Positions 12,201 to 24,200 of a stretch of 64,000 nt of DNA are shown piece after piece; positions within the stretch are counted from its first letter, which is position 1, and every line of letters begins with the position of its first letter. The notes beneath the pieces were generated by a model. It was not told the origin of the DNA and did not search any database. It saw only the letters and a list, made by a program, of their open reading frames with translations. Made by a program: the position numbers and the translations under genes. The stretch is from positions 32,055,041-32,119,040 of the forward strand of contig NC_091199.1 in the NCBI RefSeq assembly GCF_040958095.1, given 5' to 3'. Source of the stretch: Procambarus clarkii (lineage: Eukaryota > Arthropoda > Malacostraca > Decapoda > Cambaridae).

Positions 12201-15200
12201 TGATTATCATATTTTCCAAGTTTTGGGATATTTGGGAAGAAATTTGGCTTAAATGGGCATGAATACTGCATATTGGAATGGAAAATGTTTGTACAGTAAT
12301 TTGCATTTTTGTAAATGGGCTTAAATTGTGTTGTAAAGTTTGCAATTAGTAGTTGTACTAGTGATATAATTGGACAACATAAGAGTTTATCGTCTTTTAC
12401 TAAAATGTCATGGTCATTAAGGTCTTTTGTCAACTATCTTTTCACATGTGACAGTCATAGGAAAGTATGTTAGTTGTATTGTGAGAAACATGTACCAAAC
12501 CGTGTATTGTTTTCTATCAACTTGTGCAGGTTCTTTTCGGAGCAACAGATTCGGAGTTGTCACGCCTGAAACTGAAACGGGATGTCAATGCATATCACTT
12601 CATCCGTCAAGGTGGTACTCCCAGGGTAGACTCCATCGCTGACAAGGCTGACTACAAGACTTGCCAACAAGCATTTAAGACGTTAGGGTTCACACCTGAC
12701 CAAATTGATGCTATTTGGCGAATCGTTAGCGCAATTTTACACTTGGTATGTATTGCTGGGCAAGTCTGAAAATGCAAGTCAGCATTTATGTTACTGTTTA
12801 AAGCCTTTTATCATCACTACCGCTGTTATTATTATTAACTAATATAATTCCTATTATCCACTCTCATGGGGCTGAGTGAGGTCCACCCCATAGAAAAAAG
12901 GAAGTAATGTACTGTAGCTAAAGATGGTCATAGATGTTGCAAAATAATGCTTGTTCATTCAAAATTTCTAACCTATATTGTATAGTTTTATGGATGAGCA
13001 AATACCATCACACTCCAACGCTCGACCATAACATGACCCATCATGTTTTGTATGACCAAGAGTGGCCTGACATTGCTCTTTGTGCAATGTTTTTCAACCT
13101 CATTCATTGTAATAAGCAATTTGCTTGCATACAGTACAGACATGCATTGTTGTATTTGTGTATGATTAGTGTTTGTACTTTTAAATTAATGTAATTACCT
13201 ATGCTGTATTTTTTACTAGGTCAAATAGTTTTGGAGAACATAGTATAACATTTCATTAATAATTTGTTCTTTGTTGAAAGTTTCTTTGTTATTAAAGCTA
13301 ACCTTACCTGGATCTTACTTGGAGGAGGTTCTAGGAATTCTTTTACACCCTGTGCCCAGCCTCGGGTGAGGCTCGACTTGAGACCTTGATCCAGTTGACT
13401 GTTGCTTGGAGCGACTCGCCGGCCGCTCCAAGCAACACTACAACATGGCGGTGGACCAACCGCTCCACTACAATGGTGGTTGGTCCAGCATATCTTGCCG
13501 GAAACTGTCTAATTTGATTATGCTACTTGAAACTACTGTTCTTCAAAACCATGAAACACTCCTAGTGAGAAATACAGCAAAGATAAATGATTACTTTAAA
13601 TTGTATTAATAATTGTAATTCAATTATAGAAATCCAACAATATTATACCTGCATACATAAACTGTATGCACACACAAGTATACTGTGGTACAGAGCACCA
13701 CTTGGTTTACGAACTTTAGTTATCCGAAACTTCCAGTTTCCCGATTGGGGTTGGGGAGTCATGTTACACGAACTAAGTTCGGGTAGAAAGTAGTCCGCCA
13801 AGCTTCATGCCGGCCGGGGTTGGGGTTATCCTACACGAACCAAGTTCGGGTAAGGAAGCGGTCAGACAAGCGTCGTGCCGGCCCGTGGTGGTGGGTGGGG
13901 GGGTGGGAGATGGTTAACTCAGTTTGCTCACTGACCGTTTCGGGCGCCGCCTGCTACCCTGTGACGTCACAGACTCACGGTCTATTGTTCCCATTGTTTG
14001 AATTTGTCACGAGACTGGAGTGTTCATTCCGTGACTTTGTTTTACATATCAGCACAATCAAGGAACATCCGTGCACCATATCGACTCCAAATGCACGCAT
14101 TGTATCAGTGAAAGCATCTACAAGCGGGTTACATAAAAGAAAGAGGTCATGCAGTGATGACATTTGAGAAGAAAGTTGAAATAATTAAGAAGGTGGAGAG
14201 TGGTGTCCCGAGAAGTGTCGTGTGCGCTGAATATGGCATTAGTAAAAGTACTGTTTCTGGGGGGAGCCCCGTCGGCTCCCCGGACCTTTACCGGCTGATA
14301 TGCTAATGTCAGACTTTGGCATCAGTCATGTGTATGGATTTCTAGGGCCTACCGTGGACCACGAGCCAGAACCTGGCCCCCTCAGAGAGGCAAGGGGAGC
14401 AATGGCCTATAGAAACCTCCGTGTGGTTGGAAGCATTCTATGTCTGCCATCGACCGGGTCAAGCATCCAGAAAGGTAAGCATTCCAAAACAAACCCCTAT
14501 TCTGGTGAAAATTGCTACCTAAGCCGACCTAGTGGATACAACTCTTCAACAGAAAACAAGGAAACTAGTATGACGTCATACGTCACCGCGCCGCTGTCTG
14601 CGCAGCTCCCCCCTCCCCGGGAGGGGGAAGGGGAAGCCCCAGACCTCCCACGCCGGCTATCCACCCATCAGTTCTTCGGCTGATGCTATAGGCAATGGTT
14701 ATGTGCTCCGGCTCCAGTGGTTGTTTCAGCACTGTACCTAGAGTGTGGTGTCTGTTTTCAAGGTGGTGCGTGAGCTGGGAGTGATTCTTCAGTACTCGGG
14801 CTGCGTGCGCCTAGGGTTCCCTTCCCTAGGTGCCCTGTAAGTACAGCCCTTGGGGCTTGGGGCCACCTTCCACAAGTTCCTTGGGTCCTGCCCCTACTTG
14901 GCCTTTTACTGCTTGGTTTTCGGCCGCTCTTTGTGTGCTCGGGTGTTCTGTCTCCCTTGTTCGCCTTAGAGTAAGGAGCAGTGTTTGCACTGGTGGGGCG
15001 CGGGGTACTGTGCAGCTTGTCTTTACCAATCATAGCGGCCGGCTCTGTTCCGCTTGGGTACGCTGTCCTCTTGCGGGGTTTTCTTTTTCTTTTTGTTTAT
15101 CTACCTGGTGGGGGGGGGGGGTCTGCCTTCGATCTTGCCCCTTGTGTCCCTTGTGTTCTGAGTATTTTCTGGTGGTACCCCCTGCTAGGTCCCCGTGAGT

Positions 15201-18200
15201 GTACACGTCCCGGGGGTTCAGCTCTTAGAAAGTTGTTTGGTAGCTTTGGGTGCCGGTTAGCAGTACACTGCCTGGGATTACCTGAGCGCGAGTCCTCCTA
15301 AAGTAAACGCTCGGGACCCTGGGAAACCCCTGGGGGCGCGCGGGTCCGATGGATGTGACCACAGAGTCCCCCCCTCGCTTCCAGCGAGTTTGAGGGTTGC
15401 TCTCAACTTTTGTCTCTGGGTGACTCTCTGTTTTGCCTCCATCTGCTGCCTGTGGGGTCGGTGACACCTTTGACCCGGAGTCCTGCGAGTTTGGTTGCTC
15501 GTTGTGGCTCGGTTCCCCAGTTGTGCTAACAAAGCGGGTGCGGGCAGCAGGGGCGTTGCACTTGAGCCTTGGGGGTGGCAACGTTCTCGTGGTTTCCTCC
15601 CCGGGAGCCCCGGGGCTGCCCCGTTGTAGTTCGTTTTGGGACTTGGGGGTGTTGGTTGCTTCGGTTCCATCCACGCCCCCTTGTCTTTCCCCTGGTTCAC
15701 CCTTCCTGCCTGCATCCGGTTCCTTACCGTCTGTAGGTTCGGAAAAAGAAAACCCCGCAAGAGGACAGCGTACCCAAGCGGAACAGAGCCGGCCGCTATG
15801 ATTGGTAAAGACAAGCTGCACAGTACCCTGCGCCCCACCAGTGCAAAAACTGCCCCTTACTCTAAGGCGAACAAGGGAGACAGAACACCCGAGCACACAA
15901 AGAGCGGCCGAAAACCAAGCAGTAAACGACCAAGCAGGAGCAGGACCCAAGGAACTTGTGGAAGGTGGCCCCACGCCCCAAGGGCAGTACTTACAGGGCA
16001 CCTAGGGAAGGGAACCCTAGGCGCATGCAGCCCGAGTACTGAAGAATCACTCCCGGCTCACGCACCACCTAGAAAACAGACACCACACTCTAGGTACAGT
16101 GCTGAAACAACCACTGGAGCCGGAGCACATAACCATTGCCTATAGCATCAGCCGAAGAACTGATGGGTGGATAGCCGGCGTGGGAGGTCTGGGGCTCCCC
16201 CTTGCCCCTCCCGGGGAGGGGGGAGCTGCACAGACAGCGGCGCGGTGACGTATGACGTCATACTAGTTTCCTTGTTTTCTGTTGAAGAGTTCTATCCACT
16301 AGTTCGGCTTTAGGTAGCAATTTTCACCAGAATAGGGGTTTGTTTTGGAATGCTTACCTTTCTGGATGCTTGACCCGGTCGATGGCAGACATAGAATGCT
16401 TCCAACCTCCTCTAATCTTACGTCTTACGTCCTCTAATTACTCAACACAAAGCTGCTATTAGGACAATATCCAATTCTGGCCCCAGACATCACTCGGTAC
16501 CCCTACTTAAATCTCTGAATATGTTAGACATTAAGTCACTGCACATTCTCTCATGTGTATTATACATATATAAAACGCTAAACTATAATGCCAATCCTGA
16601 TCTCAAAAGCTTCATAGAAGGTTGTATCAGAACCCATGAGCATCACACCAGAAATAAATACAGTTTTGATATTCCTAGAGTACGACTTAATCAAACTAGA
16701 AATGCTCTACAAATCAAGGGGCCCAGAATGTGGAATGACTTTCCCAACCATGTTAAAGACTGTACCTCTCTCAACCAGTTTAAGTTAAAAACGAAGCTAT
16801 ACCTAATAAATTCCCTGTAACCTACCTTACCCTTCTATTGTCAACCAATGTCTGTTTTTTTCTTTAAAGAGCGCTGTTTGTCGACATAATTGTATTTGTG
16901 CTGCTTTTTCATCTATGTTTTCATTTCTTGTTTTCATTCTACTCATTATGCTCAATTAGTATTAAGCTTGTCATTTAAGTTTATCATGCCCGAAACGCTT
17001 TGCGTAATAGTGGCTTTAGGCATTGTATGTACTAGCTATACCTATAAGTTAAACAATCCTTGTAAATATTTATTGTATGTATGTACCTTACCTAAATAAA
17101 ATTGTATTGTATTGTATTGTATTGTATTGTAACCACACGGGGGTTTCTATAGGCCATTGCTCCCCTTGCCTCTCTGAGGGGGCCAGGTTCTGGCTCGTGG
17201 TCCCCGGTAGGCCCTAGAACTCCATACACATGACTGATGCCAAAGTCTGACATTAGCATATCAGCCGGTAAAGCTCCGGGTAGCCTCCGGGTCTCACCCA
17301 GAAAATGGCGTTTCATTACATTCAACGCTGCTTTTTTGATCTTCTTAAGGCTAAACCTATCATTTTTTACTATTTCTCTAGAAGTGAATGTGATAAAGAA
17401 ATACGAAATAGGAAGGTAGTAAGTAAAGCAAAGGTGGAGAGTGTTGATAACGCAGTGTGGGAGTAGTACAAACAGAGACGTGAGGTTTGATGACGAAGAA
17501 GATAGTGGCAGGCTGGCTGCTCATGGAAAAGGCGCGTGAATTTCACCAAGCAATGAAAATTACTCAAAAGTGTGTATACAGTGATGGATGGCTCAGAAGT
17601 TTTAAAACCCTGCACTTTAATGAACCTAATGCTCAGGTTCATTAAAGTGCATGGTGAAAGACAATCTGCTGATATTGCTGGTGCTGATGAGTATGTAAGT
17701 AAATTTGCGGAGATGGTGCAGGAACAAAATTTATCTTCAGTGCAAACTTATAATGCTGATGAGACAGGTTTGTATTGGCGTATGCTTCCCACAGAAACGA
17801 TGGCTCATAGTGGTGAGGACGATTAAGGTGGTTATAAACAGAACAAACAGAGAATTTCTTTGTTGTGCTGTGCAAATGCAGCTGGCATGCACAAATTAAT
17901 ATTACTTGCGATTGGAATTAGTAAAAACCCGAGGGCTTTAAAGTCAGCCAGTAATATATGTCGAGTGGTTTAATAAGAACTTTGTACCCGAGGTGAAGGA
18001 GCACCTGAAAAGTGTTGGTTTCCCACAAAACAGCAAAGTTGTGCTGCTGTTAGATAACAGTTCAACGCATCCACGAGGTGATGAGCTAGTAAATGGCAAT
18101 ATTATTGGAACGTTCTTGCCACCCAATACAACTTCAGTGATTCAACCCATGGATCAAGGAATAATTAAGAACCTTAAACACCACTACAAGAGGATGTTTG

Positions 18201-21200
18201 CCAGACGTCTTAATAATCAGCTTGGAACACTTAAGGACTTTTATAAAGTCTTCACAATAAAGTCAGCTATCTGGACTATTGCTAGTGCGTGGGATGAGGT
18301 AAAGCAGACAACACTAAGAAATGGTTGGAAAAACTTTGGCCCACGTCAAGTCTGTTTCCTGACGAAGATGACGAGGCAGATTTTGAAGGATTTGCGGTGA
18401 AGAAAGTTAGCGAGAAGAAAAAATTAAGAGAGGAACTCCTAGCCTATGTCAAGGGGATTTAGTCCCCTGAGCTGAGAGCAGAACTGGTAACTGAAACAAT
18501 AGAAGATGACATCGATAGATGGATAGATTTTGATGAAGAAGCCCCAAACAATCGAAACATGACTAATGATGAAATTATAGAATTAGTATGTACAGCAAAA
18601 AAGCCAGACGAGTGCAATGAAGAAGATGGAGAGGAAGAGGAAGAGGATGAAGAAACGTTAAAGGAAAATTGTAATGTGGAAAAAATTCAGAATTTTTTTT
18701 AAGAAATTCTGGCATTTATGGACACGAGTAACAGCGAGTTTGAAATTAAGGACATGATGACTCAGTACAATTTGTATATGAAGTTTTTAAAAACAAGAGC
18801 CAAGGGAATGAAACAAATGTCAATTGCAGAGTCTTTTGCAATGGCTTCCAAGAAAGCTCGCATTGCATCACCTGCACCTGACTCATCGCATGTTGACCCA
18901 GTCAACCCAACAACTTCAGTCAACCCAAAAACTTCAGTCAAACCAACACCATCAACATCCACCACTACCTCTTCCATGTAAATAACTATGCTTCATCAAC
19001 ATCAGTCATCAACATAAGCAGATCAGAACTTCAATTATTGGTGAGTACAAACAAAATATGGTCGCATTTATGCTATGAACCTGTCGATTTTTCCCCTAGA
19101 TTTTTTCACACATTTTTTTTATATTTTTCCTCCATTTCTCGTATACGAACTTACATGTTAACCGACGGGTCTCGTCCCCAAGGGGTTCGGAAACCAAGTG
19201 GTGCTCTGTACATACAATACTTCGTACATACATCTTCATTTAGTTAATAAAAATACATTGTGTATTGTCATTGTAATACAATATAAATACATCATCAGGG
19301 CAATATTGAATTCTCCTCTGGTGGAGACGAGACTCAGATCCAGAACCCCAAAGTTGTGCGGAACATTGCGGAGCTGTTGCACGTTTCTCCAGATGACGTG
19401 ATTAAGGCACTGTGCCACAGGGTCATAGCGGCGCGGGGAGAGGTAATGGAGAAGCGTCATACAGAGAGTGAAGCCAACTTTGGTCGAGATGCCTTTGCTA
19501 AGGTAAGAATCTATACTGATTGGTGGGGACTTTGTGGTCAACTCCAAGTGTTAAATGGGGGACTACCTTATGCACTCAAATCCCCCCCAAGAGAGATTTT
19601 ATTGTATTTTGATTTATATATATATAGTGTTTATTTTTCATGTACATAGTTGTTTAAGGGTTAATAGAGGAATGTGGCTTGTTGTTAACATTGTATTTGT
19701 CAAGTGTTTTCCTTGTTACTCGTTTCTTTTTAAAGGATCATCATGTTATGCAGCTATTGGCATAACTTTATATGAACTTCTTAACATTTTCATACTCTTA
19801 TGGTTGTACATATTTTTATCATTAATATTTGGGCTATTGTACAATAAGTCTCTTTTTTTTTTTTTTTTTTTTATTCATATCACTTTTGATATCTTGTGCA
19901 GTGTCCCCCACACCGATTTATAATTGGAAGTACAGTGTGTCACCAAGCACACTCATGGAGCTGTACAGTCCACGTGAATGCAACACTCATGATAAGGTCT
20001 CTTCATTAGTCATAATTTTATTCCAACACTTCCTTCTCTTCATTATCAATTCCTCCTGTCATATATCTCGACCCACTCTTCTGTGCTCTTTAAGATGAGG
20101 TTAATTATTCCACCATTTTAAAACTTCTAATATTTACTATTTTCATGGCTATATGTCTGTTGATTGCTTTCCAAATTGTTAGCCATCCTTTCTTAATTCC
20201 TTGCACAGAACAAGAGAAGTGTGCAAGTAGTGTTACATTGTAGATGCAGTGTGGTGAGTATTACAAATGGCTACCACCAGTCTTCTGTCATTGTGGCATC
20301 CTATCAATTTATTCATATTCTGTTTATTTTCTTTCTAACATGTATATTGTAATCATTTCGCCTTTGGTGGGTCTTTCTCCAAGTACCATATATTGTTAGG
20401 TTAACTTTTTTAAATCTCATAACTTTCTTATCTGTGGTACTGGTCTCTTAGCAAACATGAGGACTTCTCTTTACTGCTTGTGCTTCACAAGGATGGGATT
20501 CGATGTGTACTGCGCGTTTTAGGGCTGACCTGATAAGAGCTATTTATGATGTTTCGAATGATTATTTATTTATGCCTCTAAATCCAATTCTTAACTCTCT
20601 CCAGTGTGTCATCAAAACTACAGCTCAGGCTGCGTGTAAAATAAGAAATTATTCTTGTTTTTTTATAGAATAGTTGATCTGTTCTCAAAAGTATGTAAAT
20701 ACTGTAGTTGTACCCTTATTCTGGCCTAGGCAGTGGTCAAAATTCCTTCTAGTATTTATTGGCATTATGTTTTCATGGGAGCCAGGCCCAAATAATAAAT
20801 ATGTATTTAAAAGTCAGAAATCTATGTGCAAAAGTCTAAAGAATATCCAAATATTGTGAAGACATTTGTAGTCTTAGGGAAGTATTACATTTATCACGTG
20901 ACAATGCAGGACTAGGAGCTGAAGTTACCCTTACTCCAAATAATGTTGTGTCCTCCCATGACTACTGGGAGGTTATATTGGGCTTATTGTAACTATACAG
21001 GCACCTTTGATATTCAAATATTGATACAAAACAAAAAAAATCACGTGATGACTTCACTGCAGTAGAACTAGATGATCAACATATGTGACTGCACTTTGAT
21101 GGTTAAGTTTGCCAATTATGCATAAATAGCTAATGATCTAAGCTTTAAAATGGCAATAAAACCAAATGTTATAAAATATTGGATTGACAAAGACTTGTTC

Positions 21201-24200
21201 AGGCCCCCCGTAAATTTTAATTTTTATCATTTGGTATTTCTTTTTAATGTAAATTAAAAATGTTTTACTCATTAGCATGAACACTGGCCTAAATGTCAAT
21301 GCATTGCAGGCCATCTATGAAAGACTCTTCTCCTTTATTGTGGATGGAGTCAACAAGGCCATCGAGGTTCGTTACGAAGGCACAGCTGCTCGCTACAAAT
21401 ATAACACCGTCATTGGTGTGTTGGACATCTATGGTTTTGAGATCTTCGAACAGAACAGTTTTGAGCAGTTTTGTATCAACTATTGCAATGAAAAACTACA
21501 ACAGCTCTTTATTGGTAAGTTTATATAATGAACAATTCAGATGAACCATGTTAAATACATTCATCATCTATAATTTGATTAGAATTAGCCTATTTATTGT
21601 TAGTTCTTGCAGAAGCCCTAGTTATGTTGGAGTTGCTCACAACCCCAGTTGAGAAATGCTGCTCTAATGGAAAACTCTTTACCATAAAACATTTTCCCTG
21701 TACCAATTACAATATAAACTTGAATTTTAACCTTCCCTGTTGATATACTCTTTCATTGCCTGTGCATTACAAATTTCTGTAATAGGACACTTGTAAAATA
21801 TTAACATTTGCAAAATAAAGTATGCATTATCCCCAGAACTTGTACTGAAGCAAGAGCAAGAAGAGTACAAGAGGGAAGGCATTGCCTGGCAGAACATCGA
21901 ATATTTCAACAATCAGATAATATGTGATTTGGTTGAGCAGTCACACAAGGGAATTATTTCAATCACAGACGAAGCCTGTCTCAATGTTGGTAAAGTCACA
22001 GACCAGGTAAAGTCACATAATATATTTTTATACTTGTGCTTTATCATCACTTTAAAGAATTAATGTATTTTTAATGATGCAATACTGTAGTATGTATTGT
22101 GCATTATAATATTGTTGAGAGTCAGAAGCTAGGAACTACATTATAGTTTTCAGTTTCATTGCTCATTTGATTGTGGTGTATACAAATACAGTAGATGTTA
22201 TTTATCATGCAGGCTGGGTGGGTCACTGGTGGTCTCCTCAACTTGTGATTATAGGCGTTGCAACATTTTCATCACACTGCTCGGGAGACTGGTCCACTCA
22301 TTAGTGGAAGCGAGACTCGGTTGGGAGGGGGTCATGCGAGCTATACTGTACTGTGTATGGGAATTGGTATGCATAATCATAGGTCTAATACAGTTTAAAC
22401 TTTTTATTTTTCATAGTGTGTGTGTGTAGACTAAAAAAGTAATCAGTTTCTTCCAGTAGAGGTTTATTGTTCTGAGTAATGATTTGCTAGAGTTTTTATA
22501 TCTAAATTAACTTAGCTTTCCAGTCCTTGTTGTGTTCTCTTCTTTATGGCATGTGCAGTTTGCTTGAAGGATTCCTTCTCCTGATGACTGCACATTTTCA
22601 TATTCTCAGATGCTTCTTGAGGCCATGGAGAACAAATTAAAAGGCCACAAACACTTCACTACACGCAAACTCTCGCCAATGGACAAAGAGCTCAAACATG
22701 TGGAAGAATTCAGAATCAAGTGAGTAAAACTAAGACTTAATATGAACTTTACACTACACTACACTTAATATGAACATTGTGTGCATCAGAATGAGGCAAA
22801 GAAGAGCACAACTGAAATATTTTAACCGAGAAAGAGTATTTGTGCTCATTCTGGCTGTTCCGGGTAATACACCAATAAGCATTTTAGTAAATATAATGAT
22901 GCACAGTCGAATCACTAATTTGGACATTCTTTTATGGTTGAAGATACTGTATGTAGATTAAAGAAATTTATTTCAAATTTCAAGATTTAAATGATACTGC
23001 CGAATGAATCTTAGGCATGCAAACAGGAAGCAAAGGTTGAATTACTATTTTGTGAGGGGCAAAATAATATAGTAGTTATGATTTCCTTTTCTTGCTAGTA
23101 CTTCCTGCCAGATTATACAGTAGCTCAATTTATTTCAGTGTTCTCAGATCCAAAAACATCCGTACAAAGTCTCTTTGTCCATTTAGTTACCTTGCGGTGG
23201 TTCCGGGGGTTGAAAGTCCCTGTGATTGTCTCGTATTTTTTATTATATAATACCTGATTTTTAACTTTACAGACACTATGCAGGAGATGTGGTGTATAGC
23301 ATCAATGGGTTCTTGGATAAGAACAAGGACACACTGTTCCAGGACTTCAAAAGATTGATGTACAGTTCGTCTGATCCTGTGATCTCCAATATGTGGCCAG
23401 AAGGTGCGCAGGACATCACTATGGTAGGTTTTGTGGGGAGCATCTAAGCTAAATTGAGTTAGAGGTGTAACCCTCAATGAAATCACAGGACCATGATGCA
23501 CCTGTGAGAAAATATTGAGGCCATACAATGGCATTGATGCCCCATCCCTGGGGGAGTACAGTAATGTAATGTTGAAGGCCATGATGTATTCTAAGTGGTT
23601 TTAATTCAGTTTTATTGATCTTGTTGTCAGCTATGCACACTGTACTTGTTTTTGTTTATTAGGTGTTGACATGTGGGTGAGAGGGTGTAGTACGATTAAT
23701 TTTTACACCAATTTATATCTGCTACCATGTTGAATAGCCTTTCAGGCTGGCTACCTTTTTTTGATCATTATTTATAGTATAATATTTCAAGACTGCATCT
23801 TTAGAATGGCATAAAACTTGAAACACTTGTGTATGGTAATAATGCAGAGCTCTGTATTAAGCAGTGTAGATCAAAAATGGCCTTTTTCTGACATACGAGA
23901 CATCTTTGCCTCCATACAATGTTATGGCAATACTTGATAGATGATCTTTAAACTTACTGGTGACATTGCACTAAATGAGCTAAATATAAAAAAATAGAAT
24001 AGTCTCAGTTGAAATGGTATTCTGAGTTTTTTTTACAATGACAATTAATTGCAATTATTTTTAGCATATTTGTGAATCACTAAATTGGTCACAAGATTTG
24101 CTTAAAATGTTTATACATATGGCTTAGGTTTATATTATATAATTCAATTTTGTCATGTACAGTATTTCCCATTAGGCATTTTGAGTAATACATTACCAAG

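Larger units (their letters stand above)
14257..17306. mobile_element. Large inverted-repeat element nested in the Tigger transposon
   Basis: The left arm (about 14257-15095) is nearly the reverse complement of the right arm (about 15737-17306, excluding a 0.72-kb LINE insertion). The outer ends match from tttctggg inwards, including CATATCAGCCGGTAAAG; the inner ends match around GGCCGGCTCTGTTCCGCTTG. About 640 bp of GC-rich spacer separates the arms. It could be a fold-back transposon or two oppositely inserted copies of one family. No known transposase was seen. Confidence 0.7.
14159..18480 (+). pseudogene. Broken Tigger/Jerky-like transposase
   Basis: A CENP-B-type HTH start at 14159-14258, then an insertion, then [20 protein letters not shown], the DDE-fold motifs NADETG and [10 protein letters not shown], and [22 protein letters not shown] Glu/Asp-rich segment to about 18700 and a tail to 18980 ([17 protein letters not shown]) also fit this family. 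Several in-frame stops (for example after VDNAVWE) and frame changes show it is dead. Confidence 0.8.
13691..19208 (+). mobile_element. Tigger/pogo-type DNA transposon in myosin intron 4 (degenerate)
   Basis: Left end CAGAGCACCACTTGGTTTAC at 13691 and right end reading the same on the minus strand (CAGAGCACCACTTGGTTTCC, ending at 19208), flanked by TA at 13689-13690 and 19209-19210. Inside are pieces of a Tigger/Jerky-like transposase: an N-terminal HTH (about 14159-14258, [21 protein letters not shown]) and catalytic parts (about 17400-18480) with [31 protein letters not shown] and [16 protein letters not shown]. Stops and frameshifts make it inactive. About 3 kb of other elements have inserted after the HTH. 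Confidence 0.85.

Noticed and set aside
15225-16001. 258-codon minus-strand frame as a host gene
   Set aside because: It lies within the inverted-repeat element, shares sequence with the other arm, and GC-rich DNA here is open in several frames.
23187-23582. 131-codon minus-strand frame opposite a myosin exon
   Set aside because: Shadow of exon 23273-23423 on the opposite strand.
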